From assembly GCF_026212465.1 (NCBI RefSeq), contig NC_080056.1, positions 18,610,879 to 18,674,878 on the forward strand: 64,000 nucleotides of DNA, given 5' to 3'. Origin of the DNA: Amaranthus tricolor (Eukaryota; Streptophyta; Magnoliopsida; Caryophyllales; Amaranthaceae). This document shows, one piece after another, positions 40,952 through 54,994 of this stretch. Both the position numbers and the translations under genes were made by a program. Positions within the stretch are counted from its first letter, which is position 1; each line of letters begins with the position of its first letter. Below the pieces are notes generated by a model. That model was not told where the DNA came from and did not search any database. It worked only from the letters and a program-made list of their open reading frames with translations.

Positions 40952-43900
40952 CACGTTTGAGCTACTTTATGCGCAAAACTGTCAAAAACGCTTAAAAACG
41001 CATAAACTCGCAACTTAACACGTAATTTCCAGCATATGACAATGATTTTAAATTCTAACCACTTCAACACAATAATATATACCAAATAATGTTGTGTGCC
41101 TAGTTTCGTGAAAAACAAACCAAGTTTGAGCTACTGTGTGCGCAAAAGTGGCAAAAACGCTTAAAAATGCATTTAATCGCAACTTAACACACAATTTCTA
41201 GCATATGACAATGATTTTAAATTCTAACCACTTCAACACAATAATATATTCCAAATAATGTTGGGTGCCAAGTTTCATGCAAACAAACCAAGTTTGAGCT
41301 ACTTTCTGCGCAAAAGGGCCAAAAACGCTTAAAAAACGCTTAAAATCGCAACTTAACACGTAATTTATGGCATATGACTATGATCTTAAATTCTATCCAC
41401 TACAACACAATAATATATACCAAATAGTGTTGTGTGCCAAGTTTCGTACAAAATATACCAAGTTTGAGCTACTATATGCGCAAAAGTAGCAAAAACGCTT
41501 ATAAACGAATAAAATGGCAACTTAACACGTAATTTCTAGCATATGACTATGATTTTCAATTCTAACCACTTCAACACAATAATATATCCTAAATAATGTT
41601 GTGTGCCAAGTTTCATACAAATCAAACCAAGTTTGAGCTACTATAAGCGAAAAAGTATTAAAAACGGTTAAAAAACTCTTAAAATCGCAACTTAACACGT
41701 AATTTCTATCTTATGACAATGATTTTAAATTCTAACCACTTCAACACAATAATATATACCAAATAATGTTGTGTGCCAAGTTTCGTGCAAATCAAACCAA
41801 GTTTGAGCTACTTTATGCGCAAAAGTGGCAAAAACGCTTAAGAACTTAGAAAATCGAAGCTTAACACGTAATTTCTAGCATATGACAATGATTTTCATTT
41901 CTAACCACTTCAACACAATAATATATACCAAATAATGTTGGTTGCCAAGTTTCGTGCAAATCAAACCAAGTTTGATCTACTATTTGCGCAAAAGTGACAA
42001 AAACGCTTAAAAACGCATTAAATCGCAAATAAACCAGTAATTTCTAGCATATGACTATGATTTTCAATTCTAACCACTTCATCACAATAATATATATACC
42101 AAATAGTGTTGTGTGCCAAGTTTCGTGCAAATCAAACCAAGTTTGAGCTACTTTATGCGCATAAGTGGCAAAAACGCTTAAAAACTCAGAAAATCAAAAC
42201 TTAACACGTAATTTCTAGCATATGACAATGATTTTCAATTCTAACCACTTCAACACAATAATATATACCAAATAATGTTGGGTGCCAAGTTTCGTGCAAA
42301 TCAAACCAAGTTTGAGCTACTATTTGCGCAAAAGTGCCCAAAATGCTTAAAAACGCATAAAATTGCAAATAAACAAGTAATTTCTAGCATATGACTATGA
42401 TTTTCAATTCTAACCATTTCATCACAATAATATATATACCAAATAGTGTTGTATGCCAAGTTTCGTGCAAAACAGACCAAGTTTGAGTTACTTTATGCGC
42501 AAAAGTGCCAAAAATGGTTTAAAACCCTTAAAATTGCAACATAACATATAATATGTAGCATGTTACTATGATTTTGAATTCTAACCACTTCAACACAATA
42601 ATATATACCAAATAGTGTTGTTTTCCAAGTATCGTGCAAAACAAACCAAGTTTGAGCTTGTTTATGCGCAAAAGTGGCTAAAACGGTTAAAAACCCTTAA
42701 AAATGCAACTTAACACGTAATTTCTAGCATATGACTATGATTTTAAATTATAACCACTTCAACAAAATAATATATACCAAATAGTGTTGTGTGCCAAGTT
42801 TCGTGCAACACAAACCAAGTTTGAGCTGCTTTATGCGCAAAAGTGCCAAAAATGGTTAAAAATCCTTAAAAACGCAACATAACACGTAATATGTAGCAAA
42901 TGACTATGATTTTGAATTCTAACCACTTCAACACCATAATATATACCAAATAGTGTTTTAGCCAGGTTTCGTGCAAAACAAACCAAGTTTGAGCTAGTTT
43001 ATGCGCAAATGTGGCAAATACGCTTAAAAACCCTTAAAATCGCAGCTTAACACGTAATTTCTAGCATATGACTAGGCTTTTAAATTATAACCACTTCAAC
43101 ACAATAATATATACAAAATAGTGTTGTGTGCCATGTTTCGTGCAAAACAAACCAAGTTTGAGCTAGTTTATGCGCAAAAGTGACAAAAACGCTTAAAAAC
43201 TAATAAAATCGAAACTTAACACGTAATTTCTAGCATTTGACAATGATTTTCAATTCTAACCACTTCAACACAATAATATATCCCAAATAATGTTGTGTGC
43301 CAAGTTTCGTACAAAACATCCCAAGTTTGAGCTACTATAAGCGCAAAAGTGCTAAAAACGGTTAAAAACTCTTAAAATCGCAACTTAACACGTAATTTCC
43401 ACCATATGACAATGATATTCAATTCTAACCACTTCAACACAATAGTATATTCAAAATAATCTTATGTGCCAAGTTTCGAGCAAATCAAACCAAGTTTGAG
43501 CTAGTTTATGCGCAAAAGTGGCCAAAACGCTTAAAAACGCATAAAATCGTAACTTAACACGTAATTTCTAGCATATGACAATGATTTTCAATTCTAATTA
43601 TTTCAACACATTAATATATACCAAATAATGTTGTGTGCGAAGTTTCGTGCAAATCAAACCACGTTTAAGCTACTTTATGCGCAAAACTGTCAAAAACGCT
43701 TAAAAACGCATAAACTCGCAACTTAACACGTAATTTCCAGCATATGACAATGATTTTAAATTCTAACCACTTCAACACAATAATATATACCAAATAATGT
43801 TGTGTGCCTAGTTTCGTGAAAAACAAACCAAGTTTGAGCTACTGTGTGCGCAAAAGTGGCAAAAACGCTTAAAAACGCATTTAATCGCAACTTAACACGT

Positions 43901-45730
43901 AATTTCTAGCATATGACAATGATTTTAAATTCTAACCACTTCAACACAATAATATATTCCAAATAATGTTGGGTGCCAAGTTTCATGCATACAAACCAAG
44001 TTTGAGCTACTTTATGCGCAAAAGGGCCAAAAACGCTTAAAAACGCTTAAAATCGCAACTTAACACGTAATTTATGGCATATGACTATGATCTTAAATTC
44101 TATCCACTTCAACACAATAATATATACCAAATAGTGTTGTGTGCCAAGTTTCGTACAAAATATACCAAGTTTGAGCTACTATATGCACAAAAGTAGCAAA
44201 AACGCTTATAAACGAATAAAATGGCAACTTAACACGTAATTTCTAGCATATGACTATGATTTTCAATTCTAACCACTTCAACACAATAATATATCCTAAA
44301 TAATGTTGTGTGCCAAGTTTCATACAAATCAAACCAAGTTTGAGCTACTATAAGCGAAAAAGTATTAAAAATGGTTAAAAAACTCTTAAAATCGCAACTT
44401 AACACGTAATTTCTATCTTATGACAATGATTTTAAATTCTAACCACTTCAACACAATAATATATACCAAATAATGTTGTGTGCCAAGTTTCGTGCAAATC
44501 AAACCAAGTTTGAGCTACTTTATGCGCAAAAGTGGCAAAAACGCTTAAGAACTTAGAAAATCGAAGCTTAACACGTAATTTCTAGCATATGACAATGATT
44601 TTCATTTCTAACCACTTCAACACAATAATATATACCAAATAACGTTGGTTGCCAAGTTTCGTGCAAATCAAACCAAGTTTGATCTACTATTTGCGCAAAA
44701 GTGACAAAAACGCTTAAAAACGCATTAAATCGCAAATAAACAAGTAATTTCTAGCATATGACTATGATTTTCAATTCTAACCACTTCATCACAATAATAT
44801 ATATACCAAATAGTGTTGTGTGCCAAGTTTCGTGCAAATCAAACCAAGTTTGAGCTACTTTATGCGCATAAGTGGCAAAAACGCTTAAAAACTCAGAAAA
44901 TCAACTTAACACGTAATTTCTAGCATATGACAATAATTTTCAATTCTAACCACTTCAACACAATATTATATACCAAATAATGTTGGGTGCCAAGTTTCGT
45001 GCAAATCAAACCAAGTTTGAGCTACTATTTGCGCAAAAGTGCCAAAAATGCTTAAAAACGCATAAAATCGCAAATAAACAAGTAATTTCTAGCATATGAC
45101 TATGATTTTCAATTCTAACCATTTCATCACAATAATATATATACCAAATAGTGTTGTATGCAAGTTTCGTGCAAAACAGACCAAGTTTGAGTTACTTTAT
45201 GCGCAAAAGTGCCAAAAATGGTTAAAAACCCTTAAAATTGCAACATAACACATAATATGTAGCATATTACTATGATTTTTAATTCTAACCACTTCAACAC
45301 AATAATATATACCAAATAGTGTTGTTTTCCAAGTTTCGAGCAAAACAAACCAAGTTTGAGCTTGTTTATGCGCAAAAGTGGCAAAAAAAGCTTAAAAACC
45401 CTTAAAATCGCAGCTTAACACGTTATTTCTAGCATATTACTATAATTTTAAATTAGAACCACTTCAACACAATAATATATACCAAATAGTGTTGTATGCC
45501 AAGTTTCGTGCAAAACAAACCAAGTTTGAGCTACTTTATGCGCAAAAGTGGCAAAAACGCTTAAAAACTCAGAAAATCGAAACTTAACACGTAATTTCTA
45601 GCATATGACAATGATTTTCAATTCTAACCACTTCAACACAATAATATATACCAAATAATGTTGGGTGCCAAGTTTCGTGCAAATCAAACCAAGTTTGAGC
45701 TACTATTTGCGCAAAAGTGCCAAAAAACAC

Positions 45731-46160
45731 TTAAAATCGCTACTTAACACGTAATTTCTATCATATGACAATGATTTTCAATTATAACCACTTCAACACA
45801 ATAATATATACCAAATAATGTTGTGTGCTAAGTTTCGTGCAAATCAAACCTAGTTTGAACTTCTTTATGCGCAAAAGTGCCAAAAATGCTTAAAAACTCA
45901 TAAAATCGAAACTTAACACGGAATTTCTAGCATATGACAATGATTAACAATTCTAACCACTTCAACAATAATGTATACCAAATAATGTTGGGTGTCAAGT
46001 TTCGTGCAAATGAAACCAAGTTTGAGCTACTTTGTGCGCAAAAGTGACAAAAACGCTTAAAAACGCATAAAATCGCAAATAAACAAGTAATTTCTAGCAT
46101 ATGACTATGATTTTCAATTATAACCACTTCATCACAATAATATATATACCAAACAGTGTT
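45731..46160 (+). repeat. Right edge segment of the higher-order array, repeated at 26.7 kb
   Basis: Second copy of the 430-bp segment described at 26681, with a few substitutions. It begins at an abrupt join, where gtgccaaaaaacacttaaaatcg replaces the usual middle segment. Confidence 0.8.
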
Positions 46161-49100
46161 GTGTGCCAAGTTTCGTGCAAGTCAAACCAAGTTTGAGCTA
46201 CTTTATGCGCAAAAGTGGTAAAAATGGTTAAAAACCCTTAAAATTGCAACATAACACATAATATGTAGCATATGACTATGATTTTGAATTCTAACCACTT
46301 CAACACAATAACATATACCAAATAGTGTTGTTTTCCAAGTTTCGTGCAAAACAAACCAAGTTTGAGCTTGTTTATACGCAAAAGTGGCAAAAACGCTTAA
46401 AAACATTTAAAATCGCAGCTTAACACGTAATTTCTAGCATATGACTATGATTTTAAATTATAACCACTTCAACACAATAATATATACCAAATAGTGTTGT
46501 GTGTCAAGTTTCGTGCAAAAAAACCAAGTTTGAGCTAGTTTATGCGCAAAAGTGGCAAAAACGCTTAAAAACGAATAAAATCGAAACTTAACACGTAATT
46601 TCTAGCATATGACAATGATTTTCAATTCTAACCACTTCAACACAATAATATATCCCAAATAATGTTGTGTGCCAAGTTTCATGCAAAACGTCCCTAGTTT
46701 GAGCTACTATATGTGCAAAAGTGCTAAAAACGGTTAAAAACTCTTAAAATCGCAACTTAACACGTAATTTCTACCATATGAAAATGATTTACAATTCTAA
46801 CCACTTCAACACAATAGTATATTCCAAATAATGTTAAGTGCCAAGTTTCGTGCAAATAAAACCAAGTTTGTGCTACTTTATGCGTAAAAGTGGCCAAAAC
46901 GCTTAAAAACGCAAAAAATCGCAACTTAACACGTAATTTCTAACATATATTAGTGATTTTCAATTCTAACCACATCAACACATTAATATATACCAAATAA
47001 TGTTGTGTGCAAAATTTCGAGCAAATCAAACCAAGTTTGAGATACTTTATGCACAAAACTGCCAAAAACGCTTAAAAACGCATAAAATCGCAACTTAACA
47101 CGTAATTTCCAGCATATGACAATGATTTTCAATTCTAACCACTTCAACACAATAATATATCCCAAATAATGTTGTGTGCCAAGTTTCGTGCAAAACATAC
47201 CAAGTTTGAGCTACTATATGCACCAAAGTGCTAAAAACGGTTGAAAAACTCTTAAAATCGCAATTTAACACGTAATTTCTACCATATGACAATGAATTAC
47301 AATTCCAACCACTTCAAAACAATATTATATACCAAATAATGTTGTGTGCCAAATTTCGTGCAAATCAAACCAAGTCTGAGTTAGTTTATGCGCAAAAGTG
47401 GCAAAATCGCTTAAAAACGCATAAAATCGCAACATAACACGTAATTTCTAGCATATGACAATGATTTTCAATTCTAACCACTTCAACACAATAGTATATA
47501 CCAAATAATGTTGGGTGCCAAGTTTCGTGCAAATCAAACCAAGTTTGAGCTAGTATATGGGCAAAAGTGGCAAAAACGTTTAAAAACGCTTAAAATTGCA
47601 GCTTAACACGTAATTTCTAGCATATGACTATGATTTTAAATTATAACCACTTCAACACAATAATATATACCAAATAGTGTTGTGTGCCAAGTTTCGTGTA
47701 AAACAAACCATGTTTGAGATAGTTTATGCGCAAAAGTGGCAAAATCGCTTAAAAACGAATAAAATTGAAACTTAACCCGTAATTTCTTGCATATGACAAT
47801 GATTTTCAATTCTAACCACTTCAACACAATAATATATCGCAAATAATATTGTGTGCCAAGTTTCGTGCAAAACATCCCAAGTTTGAGCTACTATATGCGC
47901 AAAAGTGCTAAAAACGGTTAAAAACTCTTAAAATCGCAACATAACACGTAATTTCTACCATATGACAATGATTTACAATTCTAACCACTTCAACACAATA
48001 GTATATTCAAAATAATGTTATGTGCCAAGTTTAGCGCAAATCAAACCAAGTTTAAGCTAGTTTATGCGCAAAATTGGCCAAAACGCTTAAAAACGCATAA
48101 AATCGCAACTTAACACATAATTTCTAGCATATGACAATGATTTTCAATTCTAACCAATTCAACACATTAATATATACCAAATAATGTTGTGTGCCAAGTT
48201 TCGTGCAAATTAAACCAAGTTTGAGCTACTTTATGCGCAAAACAGCCAAAAACGCTTAAAAACGCATAAAATCGCAACTTAACACGTAATTTCCAGCATA
48301 TGACAAAGATTTTCAATTCTAACCACTTCAAAACAATAATATATACCAAATAATGTTGGGTGCCAAGTTTTGTGCAAATCAAACCAAGTTTGAGCAACTA
48401 TTTGCTCAAAAGTGCCAAAAACGCTTAAAAACACATAAAATCGCAAATAAACAATTAATTTCTAGCATATGACTATGATTTTCAATTCTAACCACTTCAT
48501 CACAATAATATATATACCAAATAGTGTTGTGTGCCAATTTTCGTGCAAAACAGACCAAGTTTGAGTTACTTTATGCGCTAAACTGCCAAAAATGGTTAAA
48601 AACCCTTAAAATTGCAACATAACACATAATATGTAGCATATGACTATGATTTTGAATTCTAACCACATCAACACAATAATATAAACCAAATAGTGTTGTT
48701 TTCCAAGTTTCGTGCAATACAAACCAAGTTTGAGATTGTTTATGCGCATAAGTGGCAAAAACACTTAAAAACCCTTAAAATCGCAGCTTAACACGTAATT
48801 TCTAGCATCTGACTATAATATTAAATTATAACCACTTCAACAAAATAATATATACCAAATAGTTTTGTGTGCCAAGTTTCGTGCAAAACAAACCAAGTTT
48901 GAGCTAGTTTATGCGCAAAAGTGGCAAAAACGCTTAAAAGCGAATAAAATTGAAAATTAACACGTAATTGCTTGCATATGACAATGATTTTCAATTCTAA
49001 CCACTTCAACACAATAATACATCCCAAATAATGTTGTGTGCCAAGTTTCGTGCAAAACATCCCAAGTTTGAGCAATTATTTGCGCAAAAGTGCCAAAAAC

Positions 49101-51720
49101 GCTTAAAAACGAATAAATCGCAAATAAACAAGTAATTTCTAGCATATGACTATGAATTTAAATTCTAACCACTTCATCACAATAATATATATACCAAATA
49201 GTGTTTTGTGCCAAGTTTCGTGTAAACAGAACAAGTTTGAGTTACTTTATGCGCAAAAGTGCCAAAAATGGTTACAAACCCTTAAAATTGCAACACAACA
49301 CGTAATATGAAGCATATGATTATGATATTGAATTCTAACCAATTCAACACAATAATATATACCAAATAGTGTTGTTTGCCAAGTTTCGTGCAAAGCAAAA
49401 CAAGTTTGAGCTAGTTTATGCGCAAAAGTGGCAAAAACGCTTAAAAACCCTTAAAAAAGCAGCTTAACACGTAATTTTTAGCATATGACTATGATTTTAA
49501 ATTATAACCACTTCAACACAATAATATGTACCAAATAGTGTTGTGTGCCAAGTTTCGTGCAAAACAAACCAAGTTTGAGCTACTTTATGTGCAAAAGTGG
49601 CAAAAACGCTTAAAAATGAATAAAATCGCAACTTAACACGTAATTTCTAGCATATGACAATGATTTTATATTCTAACCACTTCAACACAATAATATATCC
49701 CAAATGATGTTGTGTGCCAAGTTTCGTGCAAAACAAACCAAGTTTAAGCTACTTTATGTGCAAAAGTGGCAAAAACGCATAAAAACGATTAAAATCGCAA
49801 CATAACACGTAATTTCTAGCATAGGACAATGATTTTCAATTCTAACCACTTCAACACAATAATATATATCAAATAATGTTGGGTGCCACGTTTCGTGCAA
49901 ATCACACCTAGTTTGAGCTACTTTGTGCGCAAAAGTGGCAAAATGCGAAAAAACTCATAAAATCAAAACTTAACACGTAATTTCTAGCATATGACAATGA
50001 TTTTCAAATCTAACCACTATAACACAATAGTATATACTAAATAATGTTGGGTGCCAAGTTTCGTGCAAATCAAACCAAGTTTGAGCTACTTTATGCGCAA
50101 AAGTGCCAAAAACGCTTAAAAATGCATAAAATCGCAAATAAACACGTAATTTCTTGCATATGACTATGATTTTAAATTCTAACCACTTCAACACAATAAT
50201 ATATATACCAAATAGTGTTGTGTGCCAAGTTTCGTGCAAAACATACCAAGTTGGAGCTATTTTATGCGCAAAAGTGCCAAAAATGGTTAAAAACCCTTAA
50301 AATCGCAACATAACACGTAATATGTAGCATATGACTATGATTTTGAATTCTAACCACTTCAACACAATAATATATACCAAATAGTGTTGTTTGCCAAGTT
50401 TCGTGCAAAACATACCAAGTTTGAGCTAGTTTATGCGCAAAAGTGGAAAAAACGCTTAAAAACCCTTAAAATCGAAACTTAACACGTAATTTCTAGCATA
50501 TGTCTTTGATTTTAAATTATAACCACTTCAATACAATAATATATACCAAATAGTGTTGTGTTCCAAGTTTCGTGCAAACAAACCAAGTTTGAGCTACTTT
50601 ATGCGCAAAAGTGGCAAAAACGCATAAAAACGATTAAAATCGCAACTTAACACTTAATTTCTAGCATATGACAATGATTTTCAATTCTAACCACTTTTGC
50701 ACAATAATATATCCCAAATAATGTTGTGTGCGATATTTCGTGCAAAACATACCAAGTCTGAGCTACTGTATGCGCAAAAGTGCTAAAAACGGTTAAAAAC
50801 TCTTAGAATCGCAACTTAACACGTAATTTCTACCATATGACAATGATTTACAATTCTAACCACTTCCACGCAATAGTATATTCCAAATAATGTTATGTGC
50901 CAAGTTTCGTGCAAATCAAACCAAGTTTGAGCTAGTTTATGCGCAAAAGTGGCAAAAACGCTTAAAAATGCATAAAATCGCAACATAACACGTAATTTCT
51001 AGAATAGGAGAACGATTTTCAATTCTAAACACTTCAACACAATAATATATACCAAATAATGTTGTGTTCCAAGTCCCGTTCAAAACAAACCAAGTTTGAG
51101 CTACTTTATGTGCAAAAGTGGCAAAAACGCTTAAAAACGCTTAAAATCGCAACTTAACACGTAATTTCTAGCATATGACAATGATTTTAAATTCTCACTA
51201 CTTCAACACATTAATATATACCAAATAATGTTGTGTGCGATGTTTCGTTCAAATAAAACCAACTTTGAACTGTTTTATGCACAAAACTACCAAAAAAGCT
51301 TTAAAAAGCATAAAATCGTAACTTAATACGTAATTTCTAGCGTATGACAATAATTTTCAATTCTAACAACTTCAACACAATAATATATACCAAATAGTGT
51401 TGTGTGCTAAGTTTCGTGCAAAACATACCATGTTTGAGCTACTATAAGCGTAAAAGTGCTAATAACGGTTAAAAAAACTCTTAAAATCGCAACTTAACGA
51501 GTAATTTCTATCATATGACAATGATTTTCAATTCTAACCATTTCAACACAATAATATATACCATATAATTTTGTGTGCCAAGTTTCGTGCAAATTAAACC
51601 TAGTTTGAGCTACTTTTTGCGCAAAAGTGGCAAAAACGCTTAAAAACTCATAAAATCAAAACATAACACATAATTTCTAGCATATGACAATGATTTTCAA
51701 TTCTAACCACTTTAACAAAA

Positions 51721-53960
51721 TAATATATACCAAATAATGTTGGGTGCCAAGTTTCGTGCAAATCAAACCAAGTTTGAGCTACTTTATGCGCAAAAGTGCC
51801 AAAAACGCTTAAAAACGCATTAAATCGTAAATAAACAAGTAATTTCTAGCATATCACTATGATTTTCAATTCTAACCACTTCATCACAAAAATATATATA
51901 CCAAATAGTGTTGTGTGCCAAGTTTCGTGGAAAACATACCAAGTTTGAGCTACTTTATGCGCAAAAGTGCAAAAAATGGTTAAAAACCCTTAAAATCGCA
52001 ACATAACACATAATATGTAGCATATGACTATGATTTTGAATTCTAAAAACTTCAACACAATAATATATACCAAATAGTGTTGTTTGCCAACTTTCGTGCA
52101 AAACAAACCAAGTTTGAGCTATTTTATGCGCAAAAGTGGCAAAAACGCTTAAAAACCCTTAAAATCGCAGCTTAACACGTAATTTCTAGTATATGACTAT
52201 GATTTTAAATTATAACCATTTCAACACAATAATGTATACCAAATAATGTTGTGTGCCAAGTTCCGTTCAAAACAAAACAAGTTTGAGCTACTTTATGCGC
52301 AAAAGTGGCAAAAATGCTTAAAAACGCATAAAATCGCAACTGAACACGTAATTTCTAGCATATGCCAATGATTTTCAATTCTCACTACTTCAATACATTA
52401 ATATATAGGAAATAATGTTGTGTGCGAAGCTTCGTTCAAATCAAACCAAGTTTGAACTACTTTATGCGCAAAACTGCCAAAAAAGCTTTAAAATGCATAA
52501 AATCGCAACTTAATACGTAATTTCTAGCATATGACTATAATTTTCAAATCTAACAACTTCAACACAATAATATATACCAAATAGTGTTGTGTGCCAAGTT
52601 TCGTGCAAAAGATACCATGTTTGAGCTACTATAAGCGTAAGTGCTAAAAACGGTTAAAAACTCTTAAAATCGCAACTTAACACGTAATTTCTATCATATG
52701 ACAATGATTTTAAATTCTAACCACTTCAACAAAATAATATATACCAAATAATGTTGGGTGCCAAGTTTCGTGCAAATCAAACCAAGTTTGAGCTACTTTA
52801 TGCGCAAAAGTGCCAAAAACGCTTAAAAACGCATTAAATCGTAAATAAACAAGTAATTTCTAGCATATCACTATGATTTTCAATTCTAACCACTTCATCA
52901 CAAAAATATATATACCAAATAGTGTTGTGTGCCAAGTTTCGTGGAAAACATACCAAGTTTGAGCTACTTTATGCGCAAAAGTGCAAAAAATGGTTAAAAA
53001 CCCTTAAAATCGCAACATAACACATAATATGTAGCATATGACTATGATTTTGAATTCTAAAAACTTCAACACAATAATATATACCAAATAGTGTTGTTTG
53101 CCAACTTTCGTGCAAAACAAACCAAGTTTGAGCTATTTTATGCGCAAAAGTGGCAAAAACGCTTAAAAACCCTTAAAATCGCAGCTTAACACGTAATTTC
53201 TAGTATATGACTATGATTTTAAATTATAACCATTTCAACACAATAATGTATACCAAATAATGTTGTGTGCCAAGTTCCGTTCAAAACAAAACAAGTTTGA
53301 GCTACTTTATGCGCAAAAGTGGCAAAAATGCTTAAAAACGCATAAAATCGCAACTGAACACGTAATTTCTAGCATATGCCAATGATTTTCAATTCTCACT
53401 ACTTCAATACATTAATATATAGGAAATAATGTTGTGTGCGAAGCTTCGTTCAAATCAAACCAAGTTTGAACTACTTTATGCGCAAAACTGCCAAAAAAGC
53501 TTTAAAATGCATAAAATCGCAACTTAATACGTAATTTCTAGCATATGACTATAATTTTCAAATCTAACAACTTCAACACAATAATATATACCAAATAGTG
53601 TTGTGTGCCAAGTTTCGTGCAAAAGATACCATGTTTGAGCTACTATAAGCGTAAGTGCTAAAAACGGTTAAAAACTCTTAAAATCGCAACTTAACACGTA
53701 ATTTCTATCATATGACAATGATTTTAAATTCTAACCACTTCAACAAAATAATATATACCAAATAATGTTGGGTGCTAAGTTTCGTGCAAATCAAACCAAG
53801 TTTGAGCTACTTTATGCGCAAAAGTGCCAAAAACGCATAAAATTGCAAATAAACAAGTAATTTCTAGCATATCACTATGATTTTCAATTCTAACCACTTC
53901 ATCAAAATAATATATATACCAAATAGTGTTGTGTGCCAAGTTTCGTGGAAAACATACCAA
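51721..53960 (+). repeat. 1014-bp (six-monomer) higher-order repeat, two full copies and a partial third
   Basis: The phrase taatatataccaaataatg starts at 51721, 52735 and 53749, exactly 1014 bp apart, which is six times 169. The first two units look identical where I compared them, including private variants such as catatcactatg, gtttcgtggaaaac, tataggaaataatg and gtgcgaagcttcgttc. The third unit follows for about 200 bp with differences, then diverges. Confidence 0.88.
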
Positions 53961-54923
53961 GTTTTAGCTACTTTATACGCAAAAGTGCCAAAAATGGTTA
54001 AAAACCCTTAAAATCGCAACATAACACATAATATGTAGCATATTAATATGATTTTGAATTCTAACAACTTCAACACAATAATATATACCAAATAGTGTTG
54101 TTTTCCAAGTTGCGTGCAAAACAAACCAAGTTTGAGCTAGTTTATGCGCAAAAGTGGCAAAAATGCTTAAAAACCCTTAAAATCGCAGCTTAACACGTAA
54201 TTGCTAGCATATGACTATGATTTTAAATTATAACCATTTGAACACAATAACATATACCAAATAGGGTTGTGTGACAAGTTTCGTACAAAACAAACCAAGT
54301 TTGAGCTACTTTATGCGCAAAAGTAGCAAAAACGCTTAAAAACGAATAAAATGGCAACTTAACACGTAATTTCTCGCATATGAAATTGATTTTCAATTCT
54401 AACCACTTCATCAAAATAATATATATACCAAATAGTGTAGTGTGCCAACTTTCGTGGAAAACATACCAAGTTTGAGCTACTTAATACGCAAAAGTGCCAA
54501 AAATGGTTAAAAACCCTTAAAATCGCAACATAACACATAATATGTAGCATATGACTATGATTTTGAATTCTAACAACTTCAACACAATAATATATACCAA
54601 ATAGTTTTGTTTGCCAAGTTTCGTGCAAAACAAACCAAGTTTGAGCTAGTTTATGCGCAAAAGTGGCAAAAACGCTTAAAAACTCATAAAATCACAACTT
54701 AACACGTAATTTCTAGCATACGACAATGCTTTTCAATTCTAACCACTTCAACACAATAGTATATACGAAATAATGTTGGGTGCCAAGTTTCGTGCAAATC
54801 ACACCTAGTTTTAGCTAATTTATGCGCAAAAGTGCCAAAAACGCTTAAAAACACATAAAATCGAAAATAAACACGTAATTTCTAGCATATGACTATTATT
54901 TTAAATTCTAACCACTTCAGCAA

Positions 54924-54928
<5 letters not shown>

Positions 54929-54992
<64 letters not shown>
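54929..54992. repeat. (TA)32 microsatellite within a satellite monomer
   Basis: A pure TA run of 64 bp replaces the short (TA)n run that every monomer carries at this position, between cttcagcaaaataa and caaaatagtgttgtgtgc. It is an expansion of a pre-existing short run. Open frames made of Ile-Tyr repeats across it are meaningless. Confidence 0.95.

Positions 54993-54994
<2 letters not shown>

Larger units (their letters stand above)
27110..45725 (+). repeat. Recently amplified higher-order satellite array (4.4-kb and 2.7-kb units)
   Basis: The marker ttaatatatacc followed by gtgcgaagtttcg and caaaccacgtttgag lies at 30001, 34401, 38461 and 43611, with a further copy partly hidden in the gap before 40952. 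The marker gccatgtttcgtgcaa followed by accgagtttgag lies at about 27660, 32058 and 36459. The 4400-bp spacing equals 26 monomers. Within one unit a 16-monomer offset of about 2.7 kb also relates 27770-28860 to 30475-31560. Copies differ by only occasional substitutions and single-base indels, so amplification was recent compared with monomer divergence. Confidence 0.88.
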
